Source of the DNA: Immersiella caudata
Taxonomy: Eukaryota; Ascomycota; Sordariomycetes; Sordariales; Lasiosphaeriaceae
Assembly (NCBI GenBank): GCA_030512335.1
Contig: JAULSU010000004.1
Span: forward strand, 4,340,001 to 4,404,000
Length of the DNA: 64,000 nt
Reading direction: 5' to 3'
The stretch's first letter is position 1. Each line of letters starts with the position of its first letter. The position numbers and the translations under genes are program-made. This document shows positions 21,801 to 33,521 of the stretch, in pieces. Below the pieces are notes generated by a model. The model saw only the letters and a list, made by a program, of their open reading frames with translations. It ran no database searches and was not told the origin of the DNA.

Positions 21801-23009
21801 GGGAATCAACCATTGGGCCGGTTCACCATGAAATGGTGCAGAAAACGTTCACAGGGCTGAACATGAACGCCAACCTCTTCGAGGAGCTCCGATCATTCCT
21901 CACCGCCGACTGGGTGAACAAGAAGGGCGCTCCCCGGGTCTTCAGCACTGTCCCCCAGAGCATGTATCGAAGGCGGTCCAGGGGGCTCGAGAAGCTGGCA
22001 TTGAAGGAAATTGAGCTCATGCCAAGCCCTCTTCGCCGTCTCACCGATCGACTGCTCGGCATTCTCAGCACAGCACCGATCAATGTCCACGACACATACG
22101 AAGACGACGGCGATGATCCTGCGCCTCCCTCTCCCCCTATCCCTATCCCCCCATCGCTAAGCCACTATAGGACGGGGTCGAGTCGCGGCGATGATATGAT
22201 CCAACGCCTGGGTCGACAGCCACGCCCTACCGACCCCTATCTCTACCACGCCATGGGTAAATACCCGCCCCAGCCTACTCCGCTTGCCGGTAAGTTGTTC
22301 TTCTCCTGAGCATACTCCTTCGTGCGTCAGCATTAACCTCCAGACGACAGCTTTTGATCCCAAAATCCAATTTGGCGGGTCAAACTCATACACAGCGCCG
22401 CCCATGCCGCAGCGTCGGCCTGTACCCTTTCACGCTCGAACACCGAGTGTGCTTTCTCGTCTCAGCGGCACTGCGCTCTCCGGCCACGCCGACCCGTCCA
22501 CATTTGAATCAACCACGCCGGCTGCTGAGGGAATTACGCAGGGCAGTCGAGTTCTGGCGACCATGTTTGGCAACCCAACCTACCTCAGGAAGTTGATTCA
22601 AGGACACGAGCAGAGGGGCAGTTCTGGAGCTTCCCTGCAAAAAGAGCAGGCTCAGCTCTATCAAGGCCAGGACGATCAGTACCAGGACGGCTACAACTAC
22701 AACGACCTGCCTGTTAACGAAGAATTTCGTAGGTGGATGCGACAGGCGCAGTTGGAGAGTATGGAGGCTGAGGCCGAACAGGTGCAGCAGGCTCAGCGGG
22801 GCCAGTACGGCCAATACAGCCCGTACGCTCAGGAAGGTCAACAGAGTCAGCAGGGGCAGTACGGCCAGCAAGGCCAGCAGGGTCAGGGCCAAAGGGGGCA
22901 CCGCCGTGGTCAGGGAGGTCGCGGTGGCGTCGGTGGCCGTAGTGGTGGCCGTAGTGGTGGCCGTAGTGGTGGTCGAGGTGATGATCGTGGTAGAGGAGGA
23001 TGGAGGTAA
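18880..23009 (+). CDS. Large protein of unknown function with C-terminal RGG box
   Basis: Model of eight exons: 18880-19581, 19656-19732, 19792-19863, 19899-20529, 20584-20820, 20879-22289, 22351-23009, with the third and fourth separated by only 35 nt (19864-19898); 1262 residues in all. Introns 1, 2 and 4-6 have good donors, branch sites and acceptors and join in phase; the 35-nt one (38 nt with the next AG) is shorter than usual and could instead be a one-base frameshift. The first ~1000 residues are mostly helical, charged, with no domain I recognise and no signal peptide. The tail is Gln/Gly-rich (QYGQQGQQGQGQ) and ends in RGG/SGGR repeats, the usual mark of RNA-binding or condensate-forming proteins. 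Count note: the coding segments listed are seven if the 35-nt gap is read through as a frameshift. Confidence 0.7.
22932..22979 (+). repeat. 12-bp tandem repeat coding for SGGR units
   Basis: Three perfect copies of GGTGGCCGTAGT (22932-22967) followed by one diverged unit (22968-22979). They encode the RSGG repeats of the RGG tail and could vary in copy number between strains. Confidence 0.85.
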
Positions 23010-23469
23010 AGAATCGCCGTGTCTGACGGATGGTATCTAGGCCGTTGTGTGGCGTTTCAACAGTTCGTTGTGGCTGTTCCTTGGGATTGGCTTTCCACTT
23101 TCGTCTTTTCAGGACATGCATCTCAGTTGGAGGGACAGCCACGGGCGATATCAGAAAACGTGCTGTCAATTCTCCTTATTTTTCTGTCGTACAAAGTTAC
23201 AATCCGCTTTCTAAGACACTGTTGCATTTCGCTGTTGAATCGAACCGTTCTCCCCATTTTGCGCCTGCCTTAGCCGTAGCCCAAGACCCAAACTCCGTCG
23301 CAACCCAGGTCTCCATCAAGGCTAACGCGGGCTCACTCTCGATGCTGGCGCAGCGAGATGCTACCCCAATGAAGAAACATATGACGGGCGGGCAATTTTT
23401 CCAACGCACACGCTTCCCATGTGTCCCACGCCTGCTTCGTGCTTCCCTTTACTGATCGTAGCCACTTTC
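23010..23469. other. Convergent 3' intergenic region
   Basis: Lies between the ends of the RGG protein gene (plus) and the macro-domain gene (minus). No gene supported. Confidence 0.5.
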
Positions 23470-24426
23470 TCAATCCTCACTGCGCTTCTGCTTCTTTTCG
23501 ACGTGATCACCATCCGCAGGGTCAACCTTAGGCGGACTAGGGAGCTCGTTGGCCACAGCCTGTGCCTCGGCCTCGAGCTCCGCCTCGGCTTTCTTCTTCT
23601 TAGCAGGCTGCTCGTCGCCGGCGGCAGCTGGCTTCTCTTCCTCAGCAGCAGCAGCTGGTTTCTCTTCGCCCCCAACAGCAGACCCCTCCTTGCTGGCAGC
23701 AGCAGCCTTCTTCTCTTCCCCCTGGTGGTCAGGAACCGGTGGGAAGAACAACGGCAACGCCTCGTTGTACGCATCCACATCCTTCTTCTCAAATGTCACA
23801 ATCACAACCTTGTCCAAATTTTTCCCATCTTCCCCCTTCATGAATTTCCTCACTGCACTCAAGGCCGCTGGCGCCGCCGCCCTGCTCGGATACCCGTATA
23901 CCCCCGTGCTCAACGCACTGAACGCCACAGTCTTGCACCCATTGTCCGCCGCGAGCTTCAGACTCGTTGTGTATGCGCTCGTCAGCTCCCTTTCGCTCTT
24001 CTCTGGGTCGTGAGTACTGTAGATGGGGCCGACGGCGTGGATTACGCGGTCGCAGGGGAGGTTGTATGCGCGTGTGATCTTGGCGGAACCAGTGGGGCAT
24101 CCGTTGAGGGTGCGGCATTCGGCGAGGAGGCCGGGGCCGGCGGCGCGGTGGATGGCGCCGTCGACACCGCCGCCGCCGCGGAGGGAATTGTTCGCTGCGT
24201 TGACGATGGCGGAGACGCGGAGCTTGGTGATGTCGCCGCGGACGATTGCGACGCGGTCGTTGAGGGACTTGGAAGGGGTGGGGAGGGTGGACGGGCCGAG
24301 GAGGGTCGGAGGGGGCTTGGAGGCGGCAGCCGGGGGGATTTTCCCGAGCTTGTAGAGGAGGGAGAGGGAGGGGATTTGGGAGGCGGGGACGATGGACATT
24401 TTGAGTGCGGTTGCGGCTTTGAGCAT
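23470..24426 (-). CDS. Macro-domain protein (ADP-ribose / O-acetyl-ADP-ribose hydrolase type)
   Basis: Single exon, 318 residues. The macro domain spans about residues 55-215 and shows the MacroD-type signature: GDITKLRVSAIVNAANNSL, GGGGVDGAIHRAAG, CPTGSAKITRAYNLPC, VIHAVGPIY and the second loop ALSTGVYGYPSRAA. The Asn pair in NAANN and the GGGGVDGAIH loop are those used for binding and cleaving ADP-ribose, so hydrolysis of mono-ADP-ribosyl or O-acetyl-ADP-ribose is likely. The ~100-residue tail is low-complexity Ala/Glu/Lys with a KKKK cluster and KKQKR near the end, plausible nuclear-localisation signals. An in-frame ATG ten codons downstream (MSIV) is an alternative start; the longer form could carry a weak targeting sequence. 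Confidence 0.9.
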   Translation of the reverse strand: MLKAATALKMSIVPASQIPSLSLLYKLGKIPPAAASKPPPTLLGPSTLPTPSKSLNDRVAIVRGDITKLRVSAIVNAANNSLRGGGGVDGAIHRAAGPGLLAECRTLNGCPTGSAKITRAYNLPCDRVIHAVGPIYSTHDPEKSERELTSAYTTSLKLAADNGCKTVAFSALSTGVYGYPSRAAAPAALSAVRKFMKGEDGKNLDKVVIVTFEKKDVDAYNEALPLFFPPVPDHQGEEKKAAAASKEGSAVGGEEKPAAAAEEEKPAAAGDEQPAKKKKAEAELEAEAQAVANELPSPPKVDPADGDHVEKKQKRSED

Positions 24427-25367
24427 GAACGAGTTGGTGGTGATCAGGGTTGGCTGATGGAGCGTGGGAAGGAAGGCTTTAATAAGTGTCGACGATGCTG
24501 CAGGAATTGCTTCTGCGGTGTTTGTTGTTGGAGAGATGTGTTTTCTTTGAGTTCGTGATTTTGTGCCTGGTTTGTAGAGGGAGCGAGGCTGCGTGTTGCG
24601 CGGAGGGGTGATGACGAAAGCGGGGTGTTTGCAGCAGGAGCTTCAGCCTTGGCTGGTGAAGATCAGATGGCAAAAAGGGTTGGATGGGTTCTAATTGCCG
24701 CAAAGCTGTAGCTACTAAGTAAGTTTGTTGCAAGTACGAAATCTAGAGATCGCAAACAGAAGTTTCCACGGCTCCATTCCACCTTTATTAGGAGGCTTAC
24801 TGGGTAGGACTGTCATAGGCAAAGTGCAGGAAGTTTCCGTCGGCGGTGACATGGCCACGAGGTAGCAGATTCAGCCTGATGAAAGTATTTCTCCCCGGAG
24901 ACACACCGAGGGTCTCAAGGGCATACCGAATAGCCTGTGCCATTTCCTGGGAATAATAACGCTAATACGGCCGTAAGGGTTCGAACTATTGTCGCTGCTT
25001 GTATTGAGGGAGAAGCTCATGCCAAGACCTCAAAGCTAGGAGCTCTGCCCAACTGCAGGGATAAAATGCTTATCTTTCTTATCGCCCTTGAGACGGGTCC
25101 TGTCGCACGGTCCTTCCGGTTGCCCCTCCGAGCTGCTTCGTGCCCCTCCATCCCTCCATCCCAATTCTGCCCGAAACGGCTTGACTCACGATTGCGATTG
25201 ACTCACCTTATCTGTGTGAGGAAAAAGGCAATCGACAGCGCATCATATTTTGATCAAATACTTGTATCACGAAAGCAATTACGTCCAGATAAATTGCCCA
25301 GACCCTGCGTCATCAACACTTTGCGCTACACACTGCCCCGTTTGCCCGAACCGAGCGAAGTCCTACC
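24427..25367. other. Divergent intergenic region
   Basis: Upstream of both the macro-domain gene (minus) and glutaminyl-tRNA synthetase (plus). No gene or clear element is visible; a GGGTTCGAAC around 24980 resembles a tRNA T-loop but is not flanked by pairing arms. Confidence 0.45.
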
Positions 25368-27601
25368 ATGGCGGACACGGACGATGTTGCCGACGCCGCC
25401 GCCAACCTCAAGATCGACGAGAACGCGCCGAAGCTCCAGCTGGACGAGGAGACCGGTGAATGGGTTAGCAAGGGGGAGCTGAAAAAGCGGCTAGCAAAGA
25501 GGGCGAAGAAGGCCACCAAGGACAAGAACAAGGATGCGAAGGCCGCTCAGCCCGCGGCAGCCCCCAAGAAGCCCAAGGAGAAGACCGAAGATGCGCCATT
25601 GGATCCGGAAACGATGTTCAAGCAGGGTTTCTTGAACGAAGTGTACAATGAGCGTCCAGTCAAGCCGGTCATGACGCGGTTCCCGCCCGAGCCCAATGGT
25701 GGGTAGCAATCTGGAGTATGGGATGCCACTGGTCTAATCGACCCTAGGGTTCCTCCATATTGGACATGCAAAGGCAATTGCTGTCAACTTCGGCTTTGCG
25801 AAGTACCATGAGGGGTTGTGGTGAGCATGGAAACCTTTGAACTGCTGGGACCGTTTACTGAGCCTGTTAGCTACCTGCGATTTGACGACACGAACCCCGA
25901 GGCTGAAGAGGAGATCTACTTTACCGCCATCGAGGAGATGGTCCGATGGTTGGGGTTCAGTCCGTATAAAATCACATACTCTTCCGACAACTTCGACAAA
26001 CTGTACGAGCTCGCGGAGAAGCTCATCACCCTCGACAAGGCATACGTTTGCCACTGCAACGGTCAGTCCTATTACATACACAGGATCCATCAATTCTGAC
26101 CGAGACGCTCCAGACGATGAGATTAAGCTCCAGCGTGGAGGTGAAAAGGGAGCGAGCCCCCGATTCCGGTGCAAGCATGCGGATCAGACCCCTGAGTACA
26201 ACCTCGAGGAGTTCCGTGCCATGCGTGACGGGAAGTACAAGCCGCGCGAGGCATTCCTGCGCATGAAGCAGGATATCACCAATGGAAACCCCCAGATGTG
26301 GGATCTCGCTGCGTATCGCGTTCTTGATAAGCCGCATCACAGGACCGGGGACAAGTGGAAGATATATCCCACCTACGACTTTACACACTGTCTCTGCGAT
26401 AGCTTTGAGGGAATCACGCACAGTCTCTGCACGACCGAGTTCGTCCTCAGCAGAGTTTCCTACGAGGTTCGTATACCCGCCCTGCTGGCCCCCTGATTCT
26501 CTGTTTGGGCTTCACGCCCTAACGGCATTTCATCACACAGCGACATATGATGCTAACACGCCAAATTAGTGGCTAAACAAGGAGCTCGTCGAGTTCCAGC
26601 CCATGCAGCGAGAGTACGGGCGTCTCAGCATCTCCGGCACCGTGTTGTCCAAGCGGAAACTGAAAGAGCTTGTCGACAAGAAGTATGTCCAGGGCTGGGA
26701 TGACCCGCGTCTCTACACCCTAATCGCTGTTCGCAGGCGTGGTGTCCCTCCAGGCGCCATCCTCGAATTTGTGAACGAGCTAGGCGTCACCACTACCAAC
26801 AGTATTATCCAGGTTGGACGCTTTGAGCAGACCATACGACGCTATCTGGAACGTACCGTCCCAAGACTGATGCTGGTTCTCGACCCAGTGCCAGTTGTAA
26901 TTGAGGATGCCGATGAGTCTGATGGGTTGGAGCTTGATGTCCCCTTCTCGCCCAAGAATCCTGCTATGGGAAGCCACAAGGTCGATTTCACAAAGACGGT
27001 TTATATTGACCGGTCCGACTTTCGCGAGGTTGACAGCAAAGACTACTTCCGTTTGGCAGTGGGGAAATCGGTTGGTCTGTTGCAGGCCCCGTACCCTATC
27101 AAGGCAACCAGTTTCACAAAGGATGAAACCACTGGGAAGGTCACAGAGATCCGCGCAGTTTTTGACCGCGAGACTAAGAAGCCCAAGACATACATCCAGT
27201 GGTGTGGCGCTGGCGACTCCAGCCGAAAGTGCGAGGTCCGCGTCTACAACCAGCTGTTTAAGTCGGAGAATCCTGCTGCTGCTGAAGGCGGCTATCTTAA
27301 CGACATCAACCCAGAGAGTAAAGTCATCTACGCAGACGCGCTCATTGAGTCTGGGATCGACGAGGTCAAGCGACGCGCTCCCTGGCCCGAGGCGGCTGGC
27401 GAGGATCAGCTCGGCAAGGGAGGACCGGAGTCAGTCCGCTTCCAGGCCATGCGTGTGGCATACTTTGTGAGTCTCTCCCATCGAGACATCTGAGAACGCC
27501 GCTTACATTATCTCGTACAGGCTTTGGACTCGGATAGCACTGATGATAAGATTGTTCTCAACCGGATCGTGTCCTTGAAAGAAGATAAGGAGAAGAGCTG
27601 A
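25368..27601 (+). CDS. GLN4: Glutaminyl-tRNA synthetase, cytosolic
   Basis: Six exons: 25368-25698, 25748-25820, 25871-26061, 26114-26466, 26570-27466, 27521-27601; introns of 49, 50, 52, 103 and 54 nt, all in phase; 641 residues. It charges tRNA-Gln with glutamine (class I synthetase). A Lys/Ala-rich N-terminal extension precedes MFKQGFLNEVY and the catalytic core starts at TRFPPEPNG joined across intron 1 to FLHIGHAKA (the HIGH motif). HYRTGDKW-like PHHRTGDKW, YPTYDFTHCLCDS and the KMSKR-equivalent VLSKRKL follow; the C-terminal anticodon-binding beta-barrels contain TVYIDRSDFREVDSKDY, which distinguishes GlnRS from GluRS in fungi. Compared with yeast Gln4 the N-terminal appended domain is short. 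No lesions. The family assignment is clear; targeting to the cytosol is inferred from the absence of a presequence. Confidence 0.95.
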
Positions 27602-29045
27602 CTGGTTAGTGAGTCTTGCGATGAGGATCGGCCCGTACAGTATTAGACCTGGCGATTTCGGCACCATGAATAGACGCAATACAACTAGACGCATGACCCC
27701 CGTGGTGATTCCTTTTCGTCAAGCCCAAGACAGTCGGTCACGCGTTCGGCCCCAGCGGCCTCATCGGCGTAGTCAGCACCAACGTCCCGATGTAAACCGG
27801 GCTCTGGCCTCGAAGAGGCTGTGCGAGTATCAGATTGGTCGGCAAACGGGGCCGCGGATGATCTGCGAGCACCCCAGAAAATCGGTCGTGTGGCGAATCC
27901 GCATCAGGCGAATTATGATGCCGAGCACCTGTGCACGCGCATCGACACCACTCCCCAATACTCTCGACCCCTGACCCCTGACACCGCGGGAAGGACTCAT
28001 GAGAGACGAAATGTTGGGTCGTTTTTCTTGGTGAAGGCTTCAATAAAGGCTGGCGGCGCAATGCCACAGGTTACCCTTTACCCAGCGCCCCTTTGCTTCG
28101 TCCCCATCTCTAGCTGGGCTTCTAATCAGAACCAGTCAACTTCCCGCTCGCCACATGAATACACAGCTCTGGAACTCCAAGCATCCGCCACTACCATCGT
28201 GCCATTACCATCGCCCCCTTGGGCCCATCGGGCAGCCGGTGAAGCTCAAGGTCATGCACCAACTCGCACGGACCCCTGCGATGGGGGAATCTGAGACGCG
28301 ATCCAGACAGCTACGTTCGCGGGACTTGCGAGTGGGTTAAATGGAATGGGCCAATGAGAAAGCGCCGAAGGATCGCAGACTGCAGCTTCACCAGTCGTTT
28401 TCGCTCTTTGCCATGTGTTCGGCCCCCATCCCGGCCCCCTTCTTTGACGATTCTAGATGCCGCGGTCAGGATGAAACAAGCGACTGTCCCCGCCCCCGAA
28501 TTGCAACGGTGCCTCTTCGGGCACACACTTCATAGGACGACGGGCGTCTTGCCGCAGCGCAACGTTCTCTCGGCTCGCGCCAGAGCCCGGCTTTGAGGAT
28601 GGCAGGGTGTCTCCTTGCTCGTCAAAATGTCGCCCATTCGTACGACGTGGGCGTCTGAGTGCACTTCAGCGTGAGGGGCTCAAAACTTGGACACCCCCCC
28701 TTCCGGTCGTCCAGCTCGTCCACGCCGTCAATCTTGAAGATCATTCATGGCCACGCTTGGTTCGCGTTCTTTATTGCACTAATTCCTACCGTTGAGACTG
28801 GAATCTCCCGGTTTTCTCCCTTTCCCTCCACTCCACTTTTTGTTCCTGCACTGGTTTCCCTCGTACATTTTTTGTGGTTTCCCGGAACATCCATCCTGTG
28901 CCGTCCATCTCAGAGCCGGGACGCTTGACGCAAGCCGAATCCAAGCGACTCGCGATGTCAACGCGCAAGTAAACACTAGCGGAATTCGCCCCCTCACCAA
29001 GAAGACCGACACGCCGTGGGGCTGGATCTGGCGGCTCTTTTCAGC
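27602..29045. other. Intergenic region
   Basis: 1.4 kb between the synthetase and the DUF3433 gene, both on plus. Open frames are short and overlap on both strands; none has recognisable features. The last ~300 nt are C/T-rich and probably the promoter and leader of the DUF3433 gene. Confidence 0.4.
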
Positions 29046-32000
29046 ATGTCATATCAGCAATACGCACAACTCGGCAACAATGCGCGACGGAATGAAGATG
29101 CTGGTCAAGCACCGCCACGGCCTCGAACGGACCGTCCATATACGGGGTCACTGGCATCATTCAGCGTTCCGCGGAGGACGCCGCTTCACAGCAATTCGTC
29201 CAGCACATCTTCCACCTCCACGGCATCCCCAACATCTATAAGCCCTTCTAATTCGGCATCACAAAAGGCCAGAGAACTTTCGCCAACCAGTCAAGTGGTC
29301 GACCCGTTGGGCGCCATCCGCCAGTTACGGCACCTCGAGCTTGGAGCAGAAAAGAAACCGGATCTCATCGAGGTTCCACTACCATGGCGGCCCTTTTATC
29401 TTCAACGGAAGATATTAGCGTGCTTTGCCGTCGCCTTCGTGGGGCTCTCGGTGGCCTTCGAGGCGCTGCTGGCATACTCAAAAAGAAACCAGGGACTTGT
29501 CACCACCAGCGAGCCGGGGTATTTCGTTTGGAGGCTTGGTCCAACGGGACTTCTCATGCTCACGGCGACGCTCTGGGCGCGGGTCGAATATCAAGCCCAG
29601 CATGCGGCTCCGTGGCACCGTTTATCCAAGGGTGCGGCGGCTGCCGAACGAACACTCCTTCTCGACTACGTCAGCATTTCGCGGCCCCAAGTCATCCTGA
29701 AAGCCATGTGGAATAGGGATTACGTCGTGGCCGCTACAACCCTCGTATCTATGTTTTTGCTGGTCCTGGTAGTCGCCTCTACAGGGCTGATGTTTCTTGT
29801 CCTCGTTGACTTCCCAAACCAAACCACATCGATCACGATCCAAACAACCTTCGTCAACAACGGATCGGCTTTGGCGAGTTCGGGGTCTGTAGCGTTCTAC
29901 ACCATGCTGGGTTTGCAACAGCAGGACCTGCTATTCCCAGATGGCGTTTCGTCGTCGTTCGCATATCAACAGTTTCTTTCCAACGTCCCCGCCGGCAACA
30001 TTATTACGGCCACAGTGGACGGGTTATCGGCAGGCTTGGAGTGTGAGGTTGCTCGACTGACTCTCTCGGGAGCACAGCTTGGTCCGGATTCCCAGCAGTT
30101 TAACACGTCGTTTACAGCGGGAGGGTGCACCGTTTCCATGCCCCTTACGGGCGCCTCGTTCAGTCGACCCCCCGGGGTTCCCGCCAACCAGACGCTGTAT
30201 TTTGCCCGATTTGGCAGAGGAAGCTGTGTCAACGCCCCTGAAGATAGGCGGATGATCGTGGCTTTCGGGACCGAGACGTTCAACACCAGGGCGCTCCTCA
30301 CAAACTCCTCAACGAGCAACATCGCCGTGAACGGAACGATTCCGCAATCCGCTTCCCTTCTGTGCAAGCCTACCTACGGCGTTGGCCAAGTCGAGGTGAC
30401 CAAGAGGAACGACATCATCGTGGGGGTTGACCCCTCCATTAACGCTCAGCAACGAGCTTTAGCCGACGTCGACGCCTGGAGCATCGCCGACGCTTTCTTT
30501 GGGTCATTCCAAAATTCTCTGGCCGAGACATACACCGACACAACGCCGTGGTTCTACCAACCTGGAGTTGTCAACGTCGACTCGATCATGTATCTTGCCC
30601 TGGACTTCCGACTCAGGTCTGCTGGTGTTGCGATGCCACCGGATGCGCTTCTTGACGTCGCTATTCTGGAGGACGTTGTCAACGATTACTTCGCCCAGTA
30701 TATTCCTCTGCTGGCGTCCCGTTCGCTGATGGAGCAGTCGTCCACACCCATCACGGCCATCTCCGCGGGACAAGGCGAGAGACTCGTTGCCAGTTTTGCT
30801 GTCACGCAGTTCATCGTGGTGCACCTGGCCCTAGCCGCCTTTCTCACAGTCGCAACCATTCTTCTTGTCCCGAAAAAGGGATTTCTACCCAGAGACCCAG
30901 GAACGATGATGGATATGGCTGCGCTCATCGCGAACAGCCGCGGCTTACTGCAGACGCTACGCGGAACAGGCGGAGGAGATGCAAGTATGCTGAAACAGCG
31001 GCTGGCGGGTTCTGAGTTCTACACAGGGGTCGAGGCATACGAGAGGACTGACTCCAGGGGCTCGGGTTACTTCAAGATCTTCAGCACCCACAAACCCCAG
31101 GAAACGAGCCCAAGGTACGCCCAACCCGCGGATTCTTTGCCGTACCCGCCACTACTTCATCCCCTGTTTCGAATAGCAGCATTTGTGGTGCTGGTCGGCC
31201 TCATCATCTCCCTCGAACTTACGTTGCAAATGTCCAACAAGGACGGTGGCTTCGAGGATGTTACGGACGAGGAACACCGCCACGTTTTCTGGACCATACT
31301 CCCAGCGTCCATTCTGTGCCTCGTTGCGTTTTACTTCATCGCCTCGGGCTCCGTTCTACGCCTCCTGGCGCCCTACTTTGCCTTGATCAATGGCGCGACG
31401 TTTGAGACGAGTATGAGTCTCAATCTTGCCGACAAGGCGCCACCATTTGTTTTGTTCGAAGCCCTCAAGTCTCGGAATTTTGCCATAGGTGGCACAGCCG
31501 CAGCAGCCTTTGTATCGTCGTTTGTTGCCATGTTTGCCTCAACGCTATTCACGGTTGCGACAGTCCCAACCACGGCTCAAGGTCAGTTGTTGACCCAGGA
31601 CTTTTTCACCACGAACAACACCGCCCCGGACGGCTTTTGCCGTACCTGCCAGAACGGAACGGTACTCGCGTCCCTCGTTCTCAACGGGAACGTCTCATAT
31701 CCCGGATTCACCTACGAAGACCTCGTATTCCCAACTGTTTTGATTGCCAACGTCCCCGAAAATATGCGGGACCTGCCTGAGGACATCATCGTTTCGGCGA
31801 ATATCCCTGGATTGCGGTCCTCTCTTGCGTGCAGATCATTTCAACAGTCTGAGCTTGCGGTAAGCTTGTCGCCCTCAACAGCAGTCGGCACTGGGAATCC
31901 CATGACCGTGACTCTTCCGGATACTGCTGGAGGAGGGAGCGTCGAGGACAATACTGTCGTGCTTAACACTGGGCACACGCTTAGCGATATTGATGACGCA

Positions 32001-33062
32001 ACCAAACCTGCGCTTGACCCGAACGCATTCTTCGGCCGAGGCGTTTACCGACCCGTTCCATCACAGAACGTTACCCTGGCCCGCTGGGTCTGGGTCTGGG
32101 GTCAGCTGGAGAATGCCGGGACACCCCAAACAACAGTCAAGACCATCTCGGCTCTCGCGTGCACTGAATCTATCCTCCAGCTCAACGTCGCACTTCGCTT
32201 CCTCGGCAGCGCTCTGGACATTGACCAAACCAACCCTCCCGTTCCAGACGAGACCGGCGAGTTCGAAGTCGCCATCGCCATCGACGACAACCTCCAATAC
32301 GACGACTTGATCACCCTCCCCACCCCTCACCTCCTCGACCCGTTTTTCATGTCTCTCACCGCCTCGCGCTTCGCCATTCCCGCCACCTCCCTGGGCGACC
32401 CATCTCTCGCCTCTTCCTCCATCGCCGACGCCATCACCTTTCAACATCGTCTCATCCGGGCCCAAATCCTCAACACCTGGAACCGTCGCCCCACCAACCC
32501 CGACCTCCCCGCCCCTGCGGACCCCTCGCAGCTCTCCCTAGGGAGCAACGAAGCTCTCTCCTTCCCCGCCCGTCTCATTGCAACTTCTCTAGACAACGGC
32601 GCGGCTCGCCGCGTCGTCCAGGACACTGTCTCGACCCGCATCCTCCAAGCCCTGCTAGCTTCTGTCCTCGTCTTGTCTGCCGCGTCGTGGCTTGCTCTCC
32701 CGAAGACGAATATTCTCCCGCGCAGCCCAACTAGCATTGCTGGCGTGGCTTCCCTCCTTGCAGACGGCAACATTTTTGGGCTATTAGGGCGAGGGGCTGA
32801 GTGGCAGTCTGCTGAGGACTTGCAGGCTTATTTTAGGGATGGGTTGCACGTGACGATGGGGTTCCAGTTAGGGTGGGAGCCATTGAAGAAGAGAAGGAGA
32901 GACGGGAATGATTATGGAGAGAGGGAGAGGGAGGAGGTGTTTGCGGTTAGTGCGGTGAGGACAGGAGGCTGGGGAGGAGGCGAGGCTGTTGGGTTAGGGT
33001 TGACGGCCAGAGTGGGATATGCGCATAGGGAATATGTGAGGGATTTGGGGTGGAGGACTTAG
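29046..33062 (+). CDS. DUF3433 integral membrane protein, duplicated
   Basis: Single exon; the first ATG (29046) gives 1338 residues, although the frame is open further upstream. A Ser/Thr/Pro-rich cytosolic-type N-terminus (~90 residues) is followed by RPFYLQRKILACFAVAF, the start of a DUF3433 unit, then three hydrophobic segments, a large Asn-glycosylatable loop, and a membrane segment at about 580-610. A second unit begins at LFRIAAFVVLVGLIISLEL (~710) with three more segments, another large loop and a last segment near 1235. That gives about eight membrane segments in two similar halves, consistent with an internal duplication. The family is fungus-specific with no assigned function; plasma membrane or endomembrane location is inference. 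Confidence 0.85.
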   Translation: MSYQQYAQLGNNARRNEDAGQAPPRPRTDRPYTGSLASFSVPRRTPLHSNSSSTSSTSTASPTSISPSNSASQKARELSPTSQVVDPLGAIRQLRHLELGAEKKPDLIEVPLPWRPFYLQRKILACFAVAFVGLSVAFEALLAYSKRNQGLVTTSEPGYFVWRLGPTGLLMLTATLWARVEYQAQHAAPWHRLSKGAAAAERTLLLDYVSISRPQVILKAMWNRDYVVAATTLVSMFLLVLVVASTGLMFLVLVDFPNQTTSITIQTTFVNNGSALASSGSVAFYTMLGLQQQDLLFPDGVSSSFAYQQFLSNVPAGNIITATVDGLSAGLECEVARLTLSGAQLGPDSQQFNTSFTAGGCTVSMPLTGASFSRPPGVPANQTLYFARFGRGSCVNAPEDRRMIVAFGTETFNTRALLTNSSTSNIAVNGTIPQSASLLCKPTYGVGQVEVTKRNDIIVGVDPSINAQQRALADVDAWSIADAFFGSFQNSLAETYTDTTPWFYQPGVVNVDSIMYLALDFRLRSAGVAMPPDALLDVAILEDVVNDYFAQYIPLLASRSLMEQSSTPITAISAGQGERLVASFAVTQFIVVHLALAAFLTVATILLVPKKGFLPRDPGTMMDMAALIANSRGLLQTLRGTGGGDASMLKQRLAGSEFYTGVEAYERTDSRGSGYFKIFSTHKPQETSPRYAQPADSLPYPPLLHPLFRIAAFVVLVGLIISLELTLQMSNKDGGFEDVTDEEHRHVFWTILPASILCLVAFYFIASGSVLRLLAPYFALINGATFETSMSLNLADKAPPFVLFEALKSRNFAIGGTAAAAFVSSFVAMFASTLFTVATVPTTAQGQLLTQDFFTTNNTAPDGFCRTCQNGTVLASLVLNGNVSYPGFTYEDLVFPTVLIANVPENMRDLPEDIIVSANIPGLRSSLACRSFQQSELAVSLSPSTAVGTGNPMTVTLPDTAGGGSVEDNTVVLNTGHTLSDIDDATKPALDPNAFFGRGVYRPVPSQNVTLARWVWVWGQLENAGTPQTTVKTISALACTESILQLNVALRFLGSALDIDQTNPPVPDETGEFEVAIAIDDNLQYDDLITLPTPHLLDPFFMSLTASRFAIPATSLGDPSLASSSIADAITFQHRLIRAQILNTWNRRPTNPDLPAPADPSQLSLGSNEALSFPARLIATSLDNGAARRVVQDTVSTRILQALLASVLVLSAASWLALPKTNILPRSPTSIAGVASLLADGNIFGLLGRGAEWQSAEDLQAYFRDGLHVTMGFQLGWEPLKKRRRDGNDYGEREREEVFAVSAVRTGGWGGGEAVGLGLTARVGYAHREYVRDLGWRT

Positions 33063-33521
33063 CTGCCATGAGCCGGCCGAAGAAATTGTGGGAGCGGGAG
33101 GTTAAAAAGGAGTTATCTTGGGAGAGAGGTGTTAGGTTTTGTTTATCCCTGGGCGTTTTTGTTTTGCTTGGTATGGAGTTTGAGGGGCTCAGCTGCTGCA
33201 TGGACGGATTGAATACCTATGAGACTTGATGCATCATCAATCCCCCAGAAGGGGGGTGTGCACGTGTATGACGTATGTAGTAGTAGCAGTAGCTTCAGCT
33301 TACACCGCGAGTTAGATCAAGATACTTGCAGTGGCTAGTCTACGATGGATATATCACGTGAGCATTGTAACAAGGTGACTGCGACGAGTATCGGTATTGG
33401 ATGTTCAGGAGTTGCCCCCCTTTTTGGTACTACGGAAAACAAAACGCACTTTTTTTCCTTTTTGGTATACCAATCAATGCAAACCCCCTTTTCCTCCCCC
33501 TCTCCCTTACTCTATAACTTT
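33063..33521. other. Convergent 3' intergenic region
   Basis: Between the DUF3433 gene (plus) and the small secreted protein gene (minus). Contains short AGTAGT/GTAGCAG repeats near 33275; nothing else seen. Confidence 0.45.
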
